Of a stretch of DNA of 64,000 bases, positions 52,424 through 62,686 are shown one piece after another. Below the pieces are notes generated by a model that saw only the letters and a program-made list of their open reading frames with translations, searched no databases and was not told the origin of the DNA. Origin of the DNA: Brucella oryzae (GTDB taxonomy: Bacteria; Pseudomonadota; Alphaproteobacteria; Rhizobiales; Rhizobiaceae); assembly GCA_012103035.1 (NCBI GenBank), contig JAAVLL010000001.1:842501-906500 (forward strand), read 5' to 3'. How positions within the stretch are numbered: the stretch's first letter is position 1; each line of letters begins with the position of its first letter. The position numbers and the translations under genes are program-made.

Positions 52424-53066
52424 ATGAAAATTAAATTTGTTGTTGTTTGCGCCCTCGTCGGCGCGATGAGTTCGTTTGGCCTGAATCCAGCACTGAGTGC
52501 CCCTTCAACTGAACCGACCAACCTCGCAGCTCTCCTCAAGGCACGCCAGCAGAACAAGATTTCCGAGGCGGAAAAGCCAACCACAACACCGAAGAAGGCT
52601 TCGGTCGTCAGCCGCCGTGCGGCCCCGGCTACCAAGGGTTCCACTGGCAAGCGTGCGCTGTCGAAAGGCTCGACGGCCCGTAATGCCAAGGGTGGTAGCA
52701 GCTATTCCAGCATCATCAATCGTTACGCATCGACCTACGGCGTGCCTTCTGCGCTGGCCCATGCAGTTGTGCGTCATGAAAGCAATTTCCAGCCGAATGT
52801 GCGTGGCAAGGCCGGTGAAATCGGCCTCATGCAGATCAAGCTCGACCGCACGTGGTCTCGGCTACACGGGTTCCGCCAAAGGCCTCTACGAGCCTTCCAC
52901 GAACATCCAGTTCGGCATGAAGTATCTGGCCCAGGCGCAGAAGCTCGGCGGTGGAAGCACCTGCGGCACGATCCTGAAGTACAATGCCGGTCATGGTGCA
53001 ACGCGCATGAACCCGACTTCTGCGAAGTATTGCAGCTCGGTTAAGGCCTATATGCGCGCGCTCTGA
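52424..53066 (+). CDS. Lytic transglycosylase, SLT (GH23) domain
   Basis: About 214 residues. Signal peptide (VVVCALVGAMSSFGLNPALS), a basic Ser/Thr/Lys linker to residue 85, then the SLT domain: YGVPSALAHAVVRHESNFQP with the catalytic Glu in HES near residue 123, GEIGLMQIKLSTARGLGY, and ILKYNAGHGATR. One base is missing near 52843. The domain lacks any extra binding module. It lies between the amidase gene and rnpB, part of a peptidoglycan-themed neighbourhood. Confidence 0.88.
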
Positions 53067-53122
53067 CGCGAATGCAGATTTACGTCGGCGGTCGCGTAGA
53101 GTACAGGCCGCCTGATGTGAAC

Positions 53123-53157
53123 GGAAAGCCGACAGTGGAGACGCTGTCGGCTTTTCT
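53123..53157 (+). terminator. Rho-independent terminator of the lytic transglycosylase gene
   Basis: aaagccgacag / ctgtcggctttt stem with a nine-base loop. Confidence 0.75.
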
Positions 53158-53225
53158 GTTGCGGCTGAGTTCAGATTTTTCCGGAATCCGGTTTCGCTGT
53201 TCCATTATCGTTGCTATATGCGCGC

Positions 53226-53648
53226 TGTCAGTCGGTCGGGCAGCCGCGCTCGTCATATGCCGAAAGGCGGCAGGTGAGGAAAGTCCGGGCTCCATGGAAA
53301 CACGATGCCGGGTAACGCCCGGCGGGGTGACCCCAGGAAAGTGCCACAGAAAGAGACCGCCGTCTTCCCTACCGTTTGCATGATGAAACGGTAGGGATGA
53401 CGGGGTAAGGGTGAAAGGGTGGAGTAAGAGCCCACCGCGTCTGCAGCAATGCAGACGGCACGGTAAACCCCATCGGGAGCAAGACCGAATAGGGACGGCG
53501 CATCGGTCCGCAAGGACTGGTAATCAGTTTCCGGATCAGCCGTCCGGGTGGGTTGCACGAGGCGGGTGGCGACATCCGTCCCAGATGAATGGCTGCCACG
53601 TCGGGCGCAAGCCCGGCCATACAGAACCCGGCTTACAGACCGGCTGAC
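53226..53648 (+). ncRNA. rnpB: RNase P RNA, bacterial type A
   Basis: Catalytic RNA that matures tRNA 5' ends. The conserved core is clear: GAGGAAAGTCCGGGCTCCA near the 5' end, ACAGAA segments, GGTAAACCCC, AGATGAATGGCTGCCAC and ACAGAACCCGGCTTACAG at the 3' end. P1 is formed by GTCAGTCGGTC at 53226 and GACCGGCTGAC ending at 53648. Length 423 nt, as in other Rhizobiales. Open frames in this stretch are chance. Confidence 0.96.
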
Positions 53649-53658
53649 AATTTTCTTT

Positions 53659-53741
53659 GGAGCGGTTCCTTTTTAAAAGAAACGCTGGAACCGCTCTAAC
53701 TATTTGTTTTGTCATATTGTCCTGCGCAAAACCGTTTCGGC
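53659..53741. repeat. Family A palindromic repeat
   Basis: Module 1 with arms GGAGCGGTTCC / GGAACCGCTC, linker taactatttgttttg, and a shortened module 2 (cgcaaaaccgtttcgg). It begins 10 bases after rnpB. Confidence 0.7.
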
Positions 53742-53819
53742 ATTCGAACGCAAGAAACGGATAGTTGCATTGCAGCAGGGATATTAATTGGGACCTCCAC
53801 GAAATCATGGAGGCTCAAT

Positions 53820-54567
53820 ATGTCCAGCTTGAAAGACAAGGTCGCAGTCATCACCGGCGCATCGTCCGGAATAGGACGCGCCGCTGCATTGCTTTTGCCA
53901 GAGAGGGCGCAGCCATTGTGCTGAATGCTCGCGGGCGCGCCGGTCTCGAACGCGTTGCGGAGGAGATCGCTGCGTTTGGCGGAAAAGCGCATTGTGTTGC
54001 CGGAGATGTGTCGGAAGCTGAAACGCATGAGGCACTTGCTGCGGCAGCGAAGGATGAATTCGGCGGGCTTGATATAGCCGTCAACAATGCTGGCACGGTA
54101 GGCCCTATAGCGCCGCTTGCCGAAATCTCGCCCGATGATTGGGCGGGGGTGCTGGCAGGTAATCTGACCTCGGCATTTCTGGGAGCAAGGTCGCAAATCC
54201 CCTTGATGCTTGAACGGGGTGGCGGCTCGATTGTCTTCACCTCGACATTTGTCGGCACGAGTGTGGGCATTCCCGGCATGTCGGTTTATGGAACCTCGAA
54301 GGCGGCGCTCATGGGGATGGTCAGGGCATAACCGCCGATTACGGCGCCCTTGGTATCCGGGCAAATGCGCTCTTGCCGGGTGGTGTCGATACGCCGATGG
54401 GCGGAGATGAGAAGCAGAAGGAATGGGCTGCAGGCCTGCATGCGATGAAGCGGATCGCTCAGCCTGAAGAAATCGCACAGGCCGCGCTGTTTCTGGCAGG
54501 CCCAATGTCGAGTTTTGTCACGGGTTCGGCGCTTTATGCCGATGGCGGCAATGCCGCAGTGAAGTAA
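53820..54567 (+). CDS. Short-chain dehydrogenase/reductase, SDR family
   Basis: About 250 residues. NAD(P)-binding AVITGASSGIGRAAAIAFAREG at the start, NNAG in DIAVNNAGTVGP near residue 88, catalytic Ser in VFTSTFVG near 140 and the YxxxK in VYGTSKAALMG near 155. C-terminal ALFLAGPMSSFVTGSALYAD is typical of classical SDRs. Two bases are missing, near 53887 and 54327 (ggg to gg). The substrate is unknown. It lies between rnpB and mntH, an unusual position for this region. Confidence 0.87.
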
Positions 54568-54622
54568 ATGAAGCGCGGTTCCGAGATACGGAACCGCCCG
54601 TTCGAAAAGCCTTGGGAGGGGC

Positions 54623-55986
54623 TTAAATTGGTACACCTGTTAGAAAATCATAGATGAGTTTCATGTTCAGGACGACGATGATCGCAGCAGTAATAGCGGC
54701 AAGGATCGTCACCCAGCGGCGCGACCAGCGATCCCATTTTCTCTCCGCTGTGAACATAACGAGCGGAATGATGGCAAAAGGCAGCTGAAGGCTCAACACG
54801 ACCTGAGACAGGATCAGAAGCTCGGTCGTCCCCTGTGAGCCATACATAATTGTCACCACAGCAGCCGGAACGATGGCCACGAAGCGGGTGATTGCACGGC
54901 GCAGCCACGGTTTCAGGCGGATATCGATGAAGCCTTCCATGACAATCTGACCGGCCATCGTCGCGGTAATGGTCGAGTTCAGCCCGCAGCACAGAAGCGC
55001 AATAGCGAACAATGTCGGTGCAAGGGCTGATCCCAGCAGCGGATTCAGAAGAGCATGAGCCTTATCCAGATCTTCGACAGCGGTATTGCCGGTGGCATTG
55101 AAGCTCGCTGCAGCCAGGATCAGGATCGACGCATTGACCAGCAGCGCAAATGTGAGTGCAATGGTGGAATCCAGCGTCGCAAAGCGTATGGCCTCGCGCT
55201 TTTCAGGGGTTGTATGGCCGTAGTCGCGTGTCTGGATAATGCCGGAATGCAGATAGAGATTATGCGGCATGACCGTGGCACCGATGATACCAAGTGCAAT
55301 ATAGAGCATGTCCGGATTACGGATGATCTCGGTTGTTGGGGCAAATCCCTTGATGACCGCACCCACTGCGGTTGGGCCATTAGAATCTGAATGAGGAAAC
55401 AGAGCGTAATAACACCAAGAAGCGTGATGATGAGCGCCTCGACGCGACGGAAGCCTTTGTTCTGGAGATAGAGGACCAGAAGCACGTCGGCGGCGGTGAT
55501 GATGACACCGATTTCCAGCGGAATGCCGAAGAGCAGGTTGAGGCCGATTGCCGTGCCGATGACTTCAGCGAGATCGGTGGCGCAAATAGCGAGTTCGGCT
55601 AAAAGCCAGAGCGGCCATGCAAGAAAACGCGGATATGCATCGCGACAGGCCTGCGCCAGATCGCGGCCCGTCGCGACCGCAAGGCGAGTGCAGAGCGCCT
55701 GCAGGAGCACAGCCATCAGATTGGACAGCAGCGCGACGGACAACAATGTGTAGCCGAAGCGGGAGCCGCCAGCGAGCGAAGTGGCCCAATTGCCGGGGTC
55801 CATATAGCCGACTGCTACCAGATAGCCGGGGCCAAAGAAGGAAAGTGCGCGACGGAACTTCGAACTGGAACGATTAACTCTAATAGAGCGGTGGACGTCG
55901 GACATAGACGCTTCGCCGCGATCACGCCGCCAACCTTCAAATGTAGCTTCACCAGCGCCGGAGGGGCCTGCTCCATGGGGTGCCAT
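54623..55986 (-). CDS. mntH: Manganese transporter MntH (Nramp family)
   Basis: Proton-coupled Mn2+ importer with eleven membrane segments, about 455 residues. Metal-binding helix 1 motif DPGN in [18 protein letters not shown] near residue 60, and helix 6 with MPHN in [16 protein letters not shown] near 240; both are diagnostic of Nramp. One base is missing near 55371 ([11 protein letters not shown] expected). The start is the ATG at 55986 with a hydrophilic N-terminal tail of about 45 residues. A TGCAAA-N3-TTTGCA operator lies 28 bases upstream. Confidence 0.93.
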
Positions 55987-56013
55987 AATCAATACCTTGG
56001 GTGTTTATGCATT

Positions 56014-56028
56014 TGCAAACTATTTGCA
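56014..56028 (-). promoter_or_regulatory. Manganese-responsive (Mur-type) operator candidate of mntH
   Basis: TGCAAA-cta-TTTGCA, a perfect six-base inverted repeat. It sits between the mntH start and the tandem repeats, where Mur, the Fur-like manganese regulator of Rhizobiales, binds in related species. The assignment to Mur is inference. Confidence 0.65.
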
Positions 56029-56068
56029 TTAAATAATAGGACGTGCGCCGGGTGTCAACGGAAGTGAA

Positions 56069-56103
56069 GGGAATAGGGAATAGGGAATAGGGAATAGGGA
56101 ATA
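56069..56103. repeat. Tandem repeat, 7-mer gggaata, five copies
   Basis: Five perfect units in a row. They are followed by gggtgtgggc and a hairpin (ggacaaggcaa / ttgccttgtcc, about 56122-56152). Confidence 0.95.
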
Positions 56104-56170
56104 GGGTGTGGGCAGGTGTTGGACAAGGCAAGTAAAATATTTGCCTTGTCCAAGAATAAGCGATCTCTTC

Positions 56171-56226
56171 CCTTACTCCCTTACTCCCTTACTCCCTTAC
56201 TCCCTTACTCCCTTACTCCCTTACTC
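56171..56226. repeat. Tandem repeat, 8-mer ccttactc, seven copies
   Basis: Seven perfect units; pyrimidine-rich on this strand, while the neighbouring 7-mer array is purine-rich on this strand. The two arrays lie on either side of the hairpin at 56122-56152. Confidence 0.95.
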
Positions 56227-56346
56227 ATTTTCCCCTGCGCTGAGCCAAAGGATAACGCTTCATTGCTTAATATCCGATAACTGACGAACGAATCCGCCAT
56301 GTCGCCAGGTTGACGGCAAATGGGCGGAATCCGTAGGCAAAGCGCT

Positions 56347-56429
56347 AAGACATGTTTTCTGAAGTTGGAAACCGATTTTGGAACAAAACATGCGTGAAAA
56401 CAAAAGATTGAAGCGCAACACGCTTTAGA
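56347..56429. repeat. Family A palindromic repeat, reversed orientation
   Basis: acatgttttctgaagttgga, ccgattttggaacaaaacatg, linker aaaacaaaaga, then AAGCGcaacaCGCTT. It lies 30 bases upstream of rsmH. Confidence 0.65.
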
Positions 56430-56459
56430 AAACGGGCCAAGTACCCGGAAAGGATCGGA

Positions 56460-57494
56460 ATGATGGCAAGCCTCGGCGGAGACAATTCTCGCCGAAGGGG
56501 CTGAAGTCCGTCACGTTCCGGTGCTGATTGCCGAAGTGATCGACGCCCTGAAGCCTGTATCCGGTGCAGTGATTGTCGATGGGACATTCGGTGCCGGTGG
56601 TTATACGCGCCGCATTCTGGAAACGGGAGCAGACGTGATCGCGATTGACCGCGATCCGACGGCAATCGAAGCCGGGAAAGCGATGGAAAAGCAGTTTCTG
56701 GGCAGGCTCAATCTGGTCGAGTCCCGGTTTTCCGCTCTTGATGAAGCGGTTGCGCAGGTTAGGGAAGCGGGAGAGAAGGTGGACGGCGTTGTGCTCGACA
56801 TTGGCGTATCGTCGATGCAGATCGATGAGGCCGAGCGCGGCTTTTCCTTCCAGAAGGATGGCCCACTCGACATGCGCATGTCGAAAAAGGGCCAAGCGCT
56901 GCCGATGTGGTCAACCGTCTCAAGACTGGCGATCTCGCCCGCATCTTCAATTTTCGGCGAGGAACGCCATGCGGGCCGCATCGCGCGTATGATCGACAAG
57001 CGCCGCACGGCACAGCCTTTCACGCGCACACTCGATCTTGCCAATGCCATCGAAACGCTTGTGGGACGTAATCCGAAGGATCGTATCCATCCGGCGACAC
57101 GGGTTTTCAGGCGCTGCGCGTCTATGTGAATGATGAGCTGGGCGAACTGGCGCGGGCACTGCTTGCTGCCGAACGTATCCTGAAACCGGGTGGTCGGCTG
57201 GTTATCGTGACCTTCCATTCGCTGGAAGATCGCATGGTGAAGCGTTATTTCGCTGACCGCGCGGGCGGCAGTGCCGGATCGCGTCATCTGCCGGAAACGC
57301 ATGTCCGTCTGCCGCTTTACACCCGCGGTCAAGGGGCTGTCGGCCCGACGGCTGAGGAAGAAGAACGAAACCCGCGCGCGCGCTCGGCAAAGCTGCGCGC
57401 AGGGATCAGGACGGAAAACCCGCCACTGGAAGACGATCTATCGCTTTTCGGGCTGCCGAAACTGCCCGAAACGAACGAACTGGCCCGGAGTTAA
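56460..57494 (+). CDS. rsmH: 16S rRNA (cytosine-1402-N4) methyltransferase
   Basis: Methylates N4 of C1402 in the 16S decoding centre. Motifs: [15 protein letters not shown] near the start, [20 protein letters not shown] (SAM motif), [46 protein letters not shown] and ALNDELGEL-like [20 protein letters not shown], then [15 protein letters not shown]. Four breaks: near 56490 and 56951 (two bases each), and near 56892 and 57110 (one base each). Restored length is about 346 residues. First gene of the division and cell-wall cluster here; no mraZ precedes it. Confidence 0.95.
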
Positions 57495-57498
57495 ACGA

Positions 57499-57899
57499 GT
57501 GCTGCGTACTTTCGACATCATCATGATAGCGGCGATGCTGGTGGCGGCGACTGTCACCTACACGATCAAATATGACGCGGAAAAGCAGATCGCGGTCATC
57601 GGCAAGCTGAAGCGACAGATCAACTCCGAGAAGGACACGATCACTCTTCTGCGCGCAGATTGGGCTTTGATGACCCAGCCTGGCCGCTTGCAGAGCCTTG
57701 TCGGCGTTTACGCGAAGGAATTGAACCTTCAGCCGATTGAGCCGGAACAGCTTGCGCGGGACGTCAACGAAATTCCGGAACGTCCGATTGACGATATTCA
57801 GAAGATTATCTCCGGCAGCGACGAATTGCTCGCAAGCGGCGTGCTCGAAAAGATGCCATCACGACCGGCAGCGTCAAGAAAAGCGGGACGAGGCACTGA
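57499..57899 (+). CDS. ftsL: Cell division protein FtsL
   Basis: Bitopic divisome protein, about 133 residues. One membrane segment (TFDIIMIAAMLVAATVTYTI) near residue 4, then a periplasmic coiled coil (EKQIAVIGKLKRQINSEKDT and ITLLRADWALMTQPGRLQSL), as in alphaproteobacterial FtsL. GTG start four bases after rsmH. One base is missing near 57850; the restored end is TTGSVKKSGTRH, with the stop two bases before the ftsI start. Acts with FtsB/FtsQ to activate FtsI-FtsW. Confidence 0.88.
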
Positions 57900-57901
57900 T
57901 C

Positions 57902-59710
57902 ATGCGGCTTGGACTTTTCAGAAAAAGAATATGCGGGCAGGTGATGTTGAGCCGGTTGGTGATGAAAAGCTGGCCGGCAACATGGCTTTTGTCGGGTCGC
58001 GCAAAAGCATGGTAACCGCGCGCGTAATCGCCTCTGGATGGCCATTGCCTGTTTTGTCGGCATCTATGGGGTGATGGGCGGCAAGCTTATCTATTTCGGC
58101 GTTATCGGGGTGAAAACGAGGATAATACAGGGCCGGCGGTTCACCAGCTGGCGTCGCGCCCCGATATTCTCGATCGCAATGGTGAAATTCTGGCAACCGA
58201 CATCAAGACGGCTTCGCTCTATGCCGAGCCGCGCAAGATCGTCGATCCCGACGAAACCATTGAAATGCTGTCGACGGTGCTACCCGATCTCGATTGGGAA
58301 GCGACATATAAGCGTCTGAAAAGCGGTGCCGGGTTTGTCTGGGTCAAGCGCGGACTGACCCCGAGACAGCAGAGCCAGATCATGGCGCTCGGCGTGCCGG
58401 GCATCGGCTTCCGTACGGAAAAGCGCCGCTTTTATCCGGGCGGCCCAACCGCTTCGCACATCCTCGGTCTGGTCAATGTTGACAATCAGGGCATTGCGGG
58501 CATGGAGAAATATATCGACAGCCAAGGGCTGACCGACCTGCGTTCCGTGGGTCTGGCGACCGGGCAGTCGCTGGAACCGGTGCGCCTGTCGATCGATATT
58601 CGCGTGCAGCACATCATGCGCGACGTGCTGGTCAAGGCCATGGAACGCTACCGGGCGATTGCTGCCGGTGCGGTGGTGCTGAACGTCAAGACCGGCGAGG
58701 TGATCGCCATGTCCTCGGTGCCGGATTTCGATCCGAATAACCCGGTCCATGCACTGGACAAGGACCGTCTGAACCGCATGTCGGCAGGCACCTATGAAAT
58801 GGGCTCAACCATCAAGAGCTTTACCACGGCGATGGCGCTCGATTCCGGAAAGTTCAACCTGCAGTCGAAACTCGACGCCAGCCGTCCGCTGGTATTCGGT
58901 CGCCAGACGATCCGCGACTTCCACGGCAAGGGCCGCTGGCTGACATTGCCAGAAGTCTTCATCTTCTCATCCAATATTGGCTCAGGCCGTGAGGCGGATG
59001 CAGTCGGCATTGAAGGGCATCGCGCATTCCTGAAGAAGATCGGCCTTCTCGACCGCATGCAGACGGAGCTGCCGGAAGTGGCGCGTCCCGTCGAACCGCG
59101 CGTGTGGAAGAAGGTCCATTCCATGACCATTTCGTTCGGCCACGGCATGATGACGACACCGCTGCAGACGGCGGTTGGTGCAGCTGCGCTGATGAATGGC
59201 GGCAAGCTGATGGAGCCGACTTTCCTGATGCGTTCGCAGGCTCAGGCCAATCAGGTCGCCAAACAGGTCATTCATCCACAGGTTTCTGCGGATATGCGCT
59301 ACCTCTATCGCCTCAATGCGACCGCTCAGGGCGGCTCTGGCAAGCGTGCTACGGTTCCGGGTTATCGCGTCGGCGGCAAGACCGGTACGGCGGAAAAAGT
59401 CGTGAATGGCCGCTACTCGAAAGACGTGCGCTTCAATGCGTTTCTGGCATCATTTCCGATGGACGATCCGACCTATGTCGTGCTGACCATCATCGATGAA
59501 CCGAAGCCGGAGGAGGGCAAGTTCAGCGCAACCGCAGGTCTTAATGCAGCGCCGATGGTTTCAGAGATTATCCGCAGATCTGCATCGTTCCTCGGTGTGA
59601 AGCCCGATTTCCAACTCGAAGCTCTGCCCGCAACAGTGGAAAATGTCAGCGGCAGGCCTGATTTTCAACAGGAAGTGCCGCCAGCAATGGTTTCCAACGA
59701 ATACAATTGA
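57902..59710 (+). CDS. ftsI: Septal peptidoglycan transpeptidase FtsI (PBP3)
   Basis: Class B penicillin-binding protein that crosslinks septal peptidoglycan. Short cytosolic N-terminus, membrane anchor (LWMAIACFVGIYGVMGGKLI) near residue 45, PBP dimer domain, then the transpeptidase domain: SxxK in GSTIKSFTTAMALDSG near residue 305, SSN in FIFSSNIGSG near 360 and KTGT in GYRVGGKTGTAEKVV near 505. Three bases are missing in the first 70 codons (near 57924, 58024 and 58109); the rest is a clean open frame. Restored length is about 604 residues. Confidence 0.95.
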
Positions 59711-59764
59711 TTCGCATAAAGCAACCTTTGCAGCGAAACGCGCACAACTGAATCTGGATTTGGT

Positions 59765-61236
59765 ATGACCATGAAATTGAAGGAAATCGCCCTCTTTAGG
59801 AACTGGCCTCCGGCAATGCCGGTGAGGTGGAGATCACCGGCGTGACGTCGGACTCCCGCAAGGTCGAACGCGGTTTTCTTTTCGCAGCGCTGAAGGGCGT
59901 AAAGGCGGATGGCGCGGCTTTTGTCGCCGATGCCGTCAAGCGCGGCGCCAGCGCCGTCATCGCAGGCAAGGATACGGCCATCGCCGATGCAGGCGTGCCG
60001 GTCCTCCATGTTGGTGATCCGCGGCTTGCACTGGCAGTCGCTGCGGCGCAGTTCTATGGCAAGCAGCCACAAGTTATGGTTGCGGTTACGGGTACCAGCG
60101 GCAAGACTTCCGTCGCCTCCTTCACCCGACAGATCTGGGCCTATGCCGGTTTTCCGGCGGCGAATATCGGCACGACCGGCGTATTCTCGCCGACCCGCAG
60201 CGATTATAATTCGCTGACCACGCCCGATCCGGTGGAGCTGCATCGTGTTCTGGCGGAGCTTGCCGATGAAGGCGTGACCCATGCGGCCATGGAAGCTTCA
60301 TCCCATGGTCTCGACCAGCGCCGTCTGGACGGCGTCAAGCTCGCTGCCGGGGCCTTTACCAATCTCGGTCGCGACCATATGGATTATCACGCGACCATTG
60401 AGGAATATCTGGGCGCGAAGATGCGCCTCTTCAGCTCGCTTTTGCCGAAGGGCGCGCCAGCCATCATCTTCTCCGACGATCATTTCTCCGCGCAGGCCAT
60501 TGAGGCGGCAACGCGTGCTGGATGCGACGTGAAAACGGTTGGACGGAAAGGCAATTTCATTGCCCTCAAGCGGGTAGAGCATGAGCGTTTCCGCCAGCAT
60601 GTTGAAGTGCGTATCGGCGACGATATCTTTGAGATCGAACTGCCGCTCGCCGGAGATTTTCAGGTCGCGAATGCGCTGGTTGCTGCAGGGCTTGCCATGG
60701 TTACGGGCGTTCCGGCTGCAGCTGCGATGCGTGCCTTGGCGCTCCTGAAAGGCGCACCGGGACGACTCGATCTCGTCGGCGCGACGGAAGATGGCGCCCC
60801 GGCCTATGTCGATTACGCCCATAAGCCCGAGGCACTGGAAAATGTTCTGACTTCCGTGCGCCCGTTTACGACGGGCCGGGTGATCGTTGTTTTCGGTTGC
60901 GGTGGCGACCGCGACAAGGGCAAGCGTCCGATCATGGGTGAGATCGCCTCGCGACTGGCGGATGTGGCGATCGTCACGGACGACAATCCGCGTTCGGAGG
61001 TTCCAGCCCAAATCCGCTCCGAAATCATGGCGGCGGCACCGGGCGCAACTGAAATCGGTGATCGTCGTGAAGCGATCTTTACCGCCGTTTCCATGATGCA
61101 GCCGGGTGATACGCTGGTCGTTGCAGGCAAGGGGCACGAAGAAGGGCAGATTGTCGGCAATATTACCTTGCCATTCTCGGATCATGCGGAAGTAGCCGCC
61201 GCCCTTGCTGCCCGTCTTGAGGAGCGCTCGGAATGA
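59765..61236 (+). CDS. murE: UDP-N-acetylmuramoyl-tripeptide synthase MurE (meso-diaminopimelate adding)
   Basis: Adds meso-diaminopimelate to UDP-MurNAc-L-Ala-D-Glu. N-terminal [23 protein letters not shown] site [18 protein letters not shown] near residue 110, [19 protein letters not shown], and the DNPR motif in [18 protein letters not shown] near 405, which selects diaminopimelate over lysine. One base is missing near 59795 ([16 protein letters not shown] type sequence expected). Its stop overlaps the murF start by four bases. Restored length is about 490 residues. Confidence 0.96.
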
Positions 61237-62660
61237 GTGACTGGCTCTGGACATCCAACGATATGGTTGAAGCCATGGAAGGCAGGCCCTTCGGCAACCT
61301 TCCCGGCGGCATAACCGGTATCTCAATCGACAGCCGTTCGCTGAAACCGGGCGAGGCGTTCTTTGCCATCAAGGGCGAACAATTCGACGGGCATGATTTC
61401 GTAACTTCTGCGATGGCTGCTGGTGCGGGTCTTCTCGTGGTGGCTGAGCATCGTCTACCCGCATTCGGCAATTCCAAAGTGCCGATGATCGTGGTCGAGG
61501 ATGTGCTTGAGGCCCTGACCAAGCTCGGTATTGCCTCGCGGGCCCGCTCGAAGGCGCAGATCATCGCGGTGACTGGTTCCGTCGGCAAGACGACGACCAA
61601 GGAAGCCCTGCGCCATGTGCTTTCCGAAGTCGGCAAGGTCCACGCTTCTGTGGCGTCGTTCAACAATCATTGGGGCGTGCCGCTGACGCTTGCGCGCATG
61701 CCTGCCGATACGGATTACGGCGTCTTCGAAATTGGCATGAACCATCATGACGAAATTCGTCCGCTGGTGAGGATGGTGCGCCCGCATGTGGCGCTGATTA
61801 CGCTGATTGCACCGGCGCATCTTGGCCACTTTTCCAATCTGGAAGAAATCGCCGTCGCCAAGGCGGAGATTTTCGAAGGCATCGTGCCGGGCGGCTATGC
61901 GCTTCTCAATCGCGACGACAAGCGTTTCAGGCAGCTGGAAGAACTGGCCGAAAAGGCCGGTGTCGAGCATATCGTCACCTTCGGCGAGAATGCCCGCGCC
62001 GACTACCGCCTGCGCGAAGTGAAGTTGCACCCAACCTGCTCGTGCATGACGGTGAAGATCGGCACGCATGAGGCTGCGGTCAAGGTCGGGATGCCGGGCC
62101 GCCATATCGTGCAGAACATGCTTGCCGTGCTGGGTGCCGCTGATCTGGTCGGGGCCGATATCGCCAAGGTGATGATGGCCATGGCGACACTTTCTGCCGA
62201 AGGCGGTCGCGGCGCGCGCCACGTGCTGCAACATCCCGAGGGCACGTTCACGCTGATCGACGAGAGCTACAACGCGAACCCGACCTCGATGCGCGCAGCC
62301 CTGTCGCTGCTGCATTCGACGACACCGGAAGGCTCGCGTGGCCGTCGCATTGCTGTTTTGGGGACATGCTGGAGCTTGGCCGCCAGTCGGGCAAACTTCA
62401 CGCCGATCTGGCGCGCCCGATTGTGGATGCCGAAGTTAATGCGCTTTTATCGGTGGACCGGACATGTCGGCACTTAAAATGCCTTGCCGATTGAAATTCA
62501 GACCGAGTACAGGCAAAGCACCGACGAATTGTTGCCGCTGGTGATCAAGGCGGTCCGTCCGGGCGATGTCATCATGGTGAAATCGTCGAAGGGGATCGGC
62601 TTTTCCAAAATTGTCAAGGCGCTGATCAGCCAGTTTCCGCCGGTGGAACCCGCGGAGTAA
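61233..62660 (+). CDS. murF: UDP-MurNAc-tripeptide:D-Ala-D-Ala ligase MurF
   Basis: Adds D-Ala-D-Ala to complete the UDP-MurNAc-pentapeptide. [23 protein letters not shown]-binding [20 protein letters not shown] near residue 112, [31 protein letters not shown], and [20 protein letters not shown] near 345. Three bases are missing close to the 3' end (near 62357, 62459 and 62482; runs of G and A). The restored C-terminus is [17 protein letters not shown]. Length about 476 residues. Confidence 0.95.
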
Positions 62661-62686
62661 GCGGTATTTGAGGGATTTTTCTCTAC

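Noticed and set aside
56069..56226. CRISPR-like array
   Set aside because: Units of 7 and 8 bases without spacers; no cas genes in the window.
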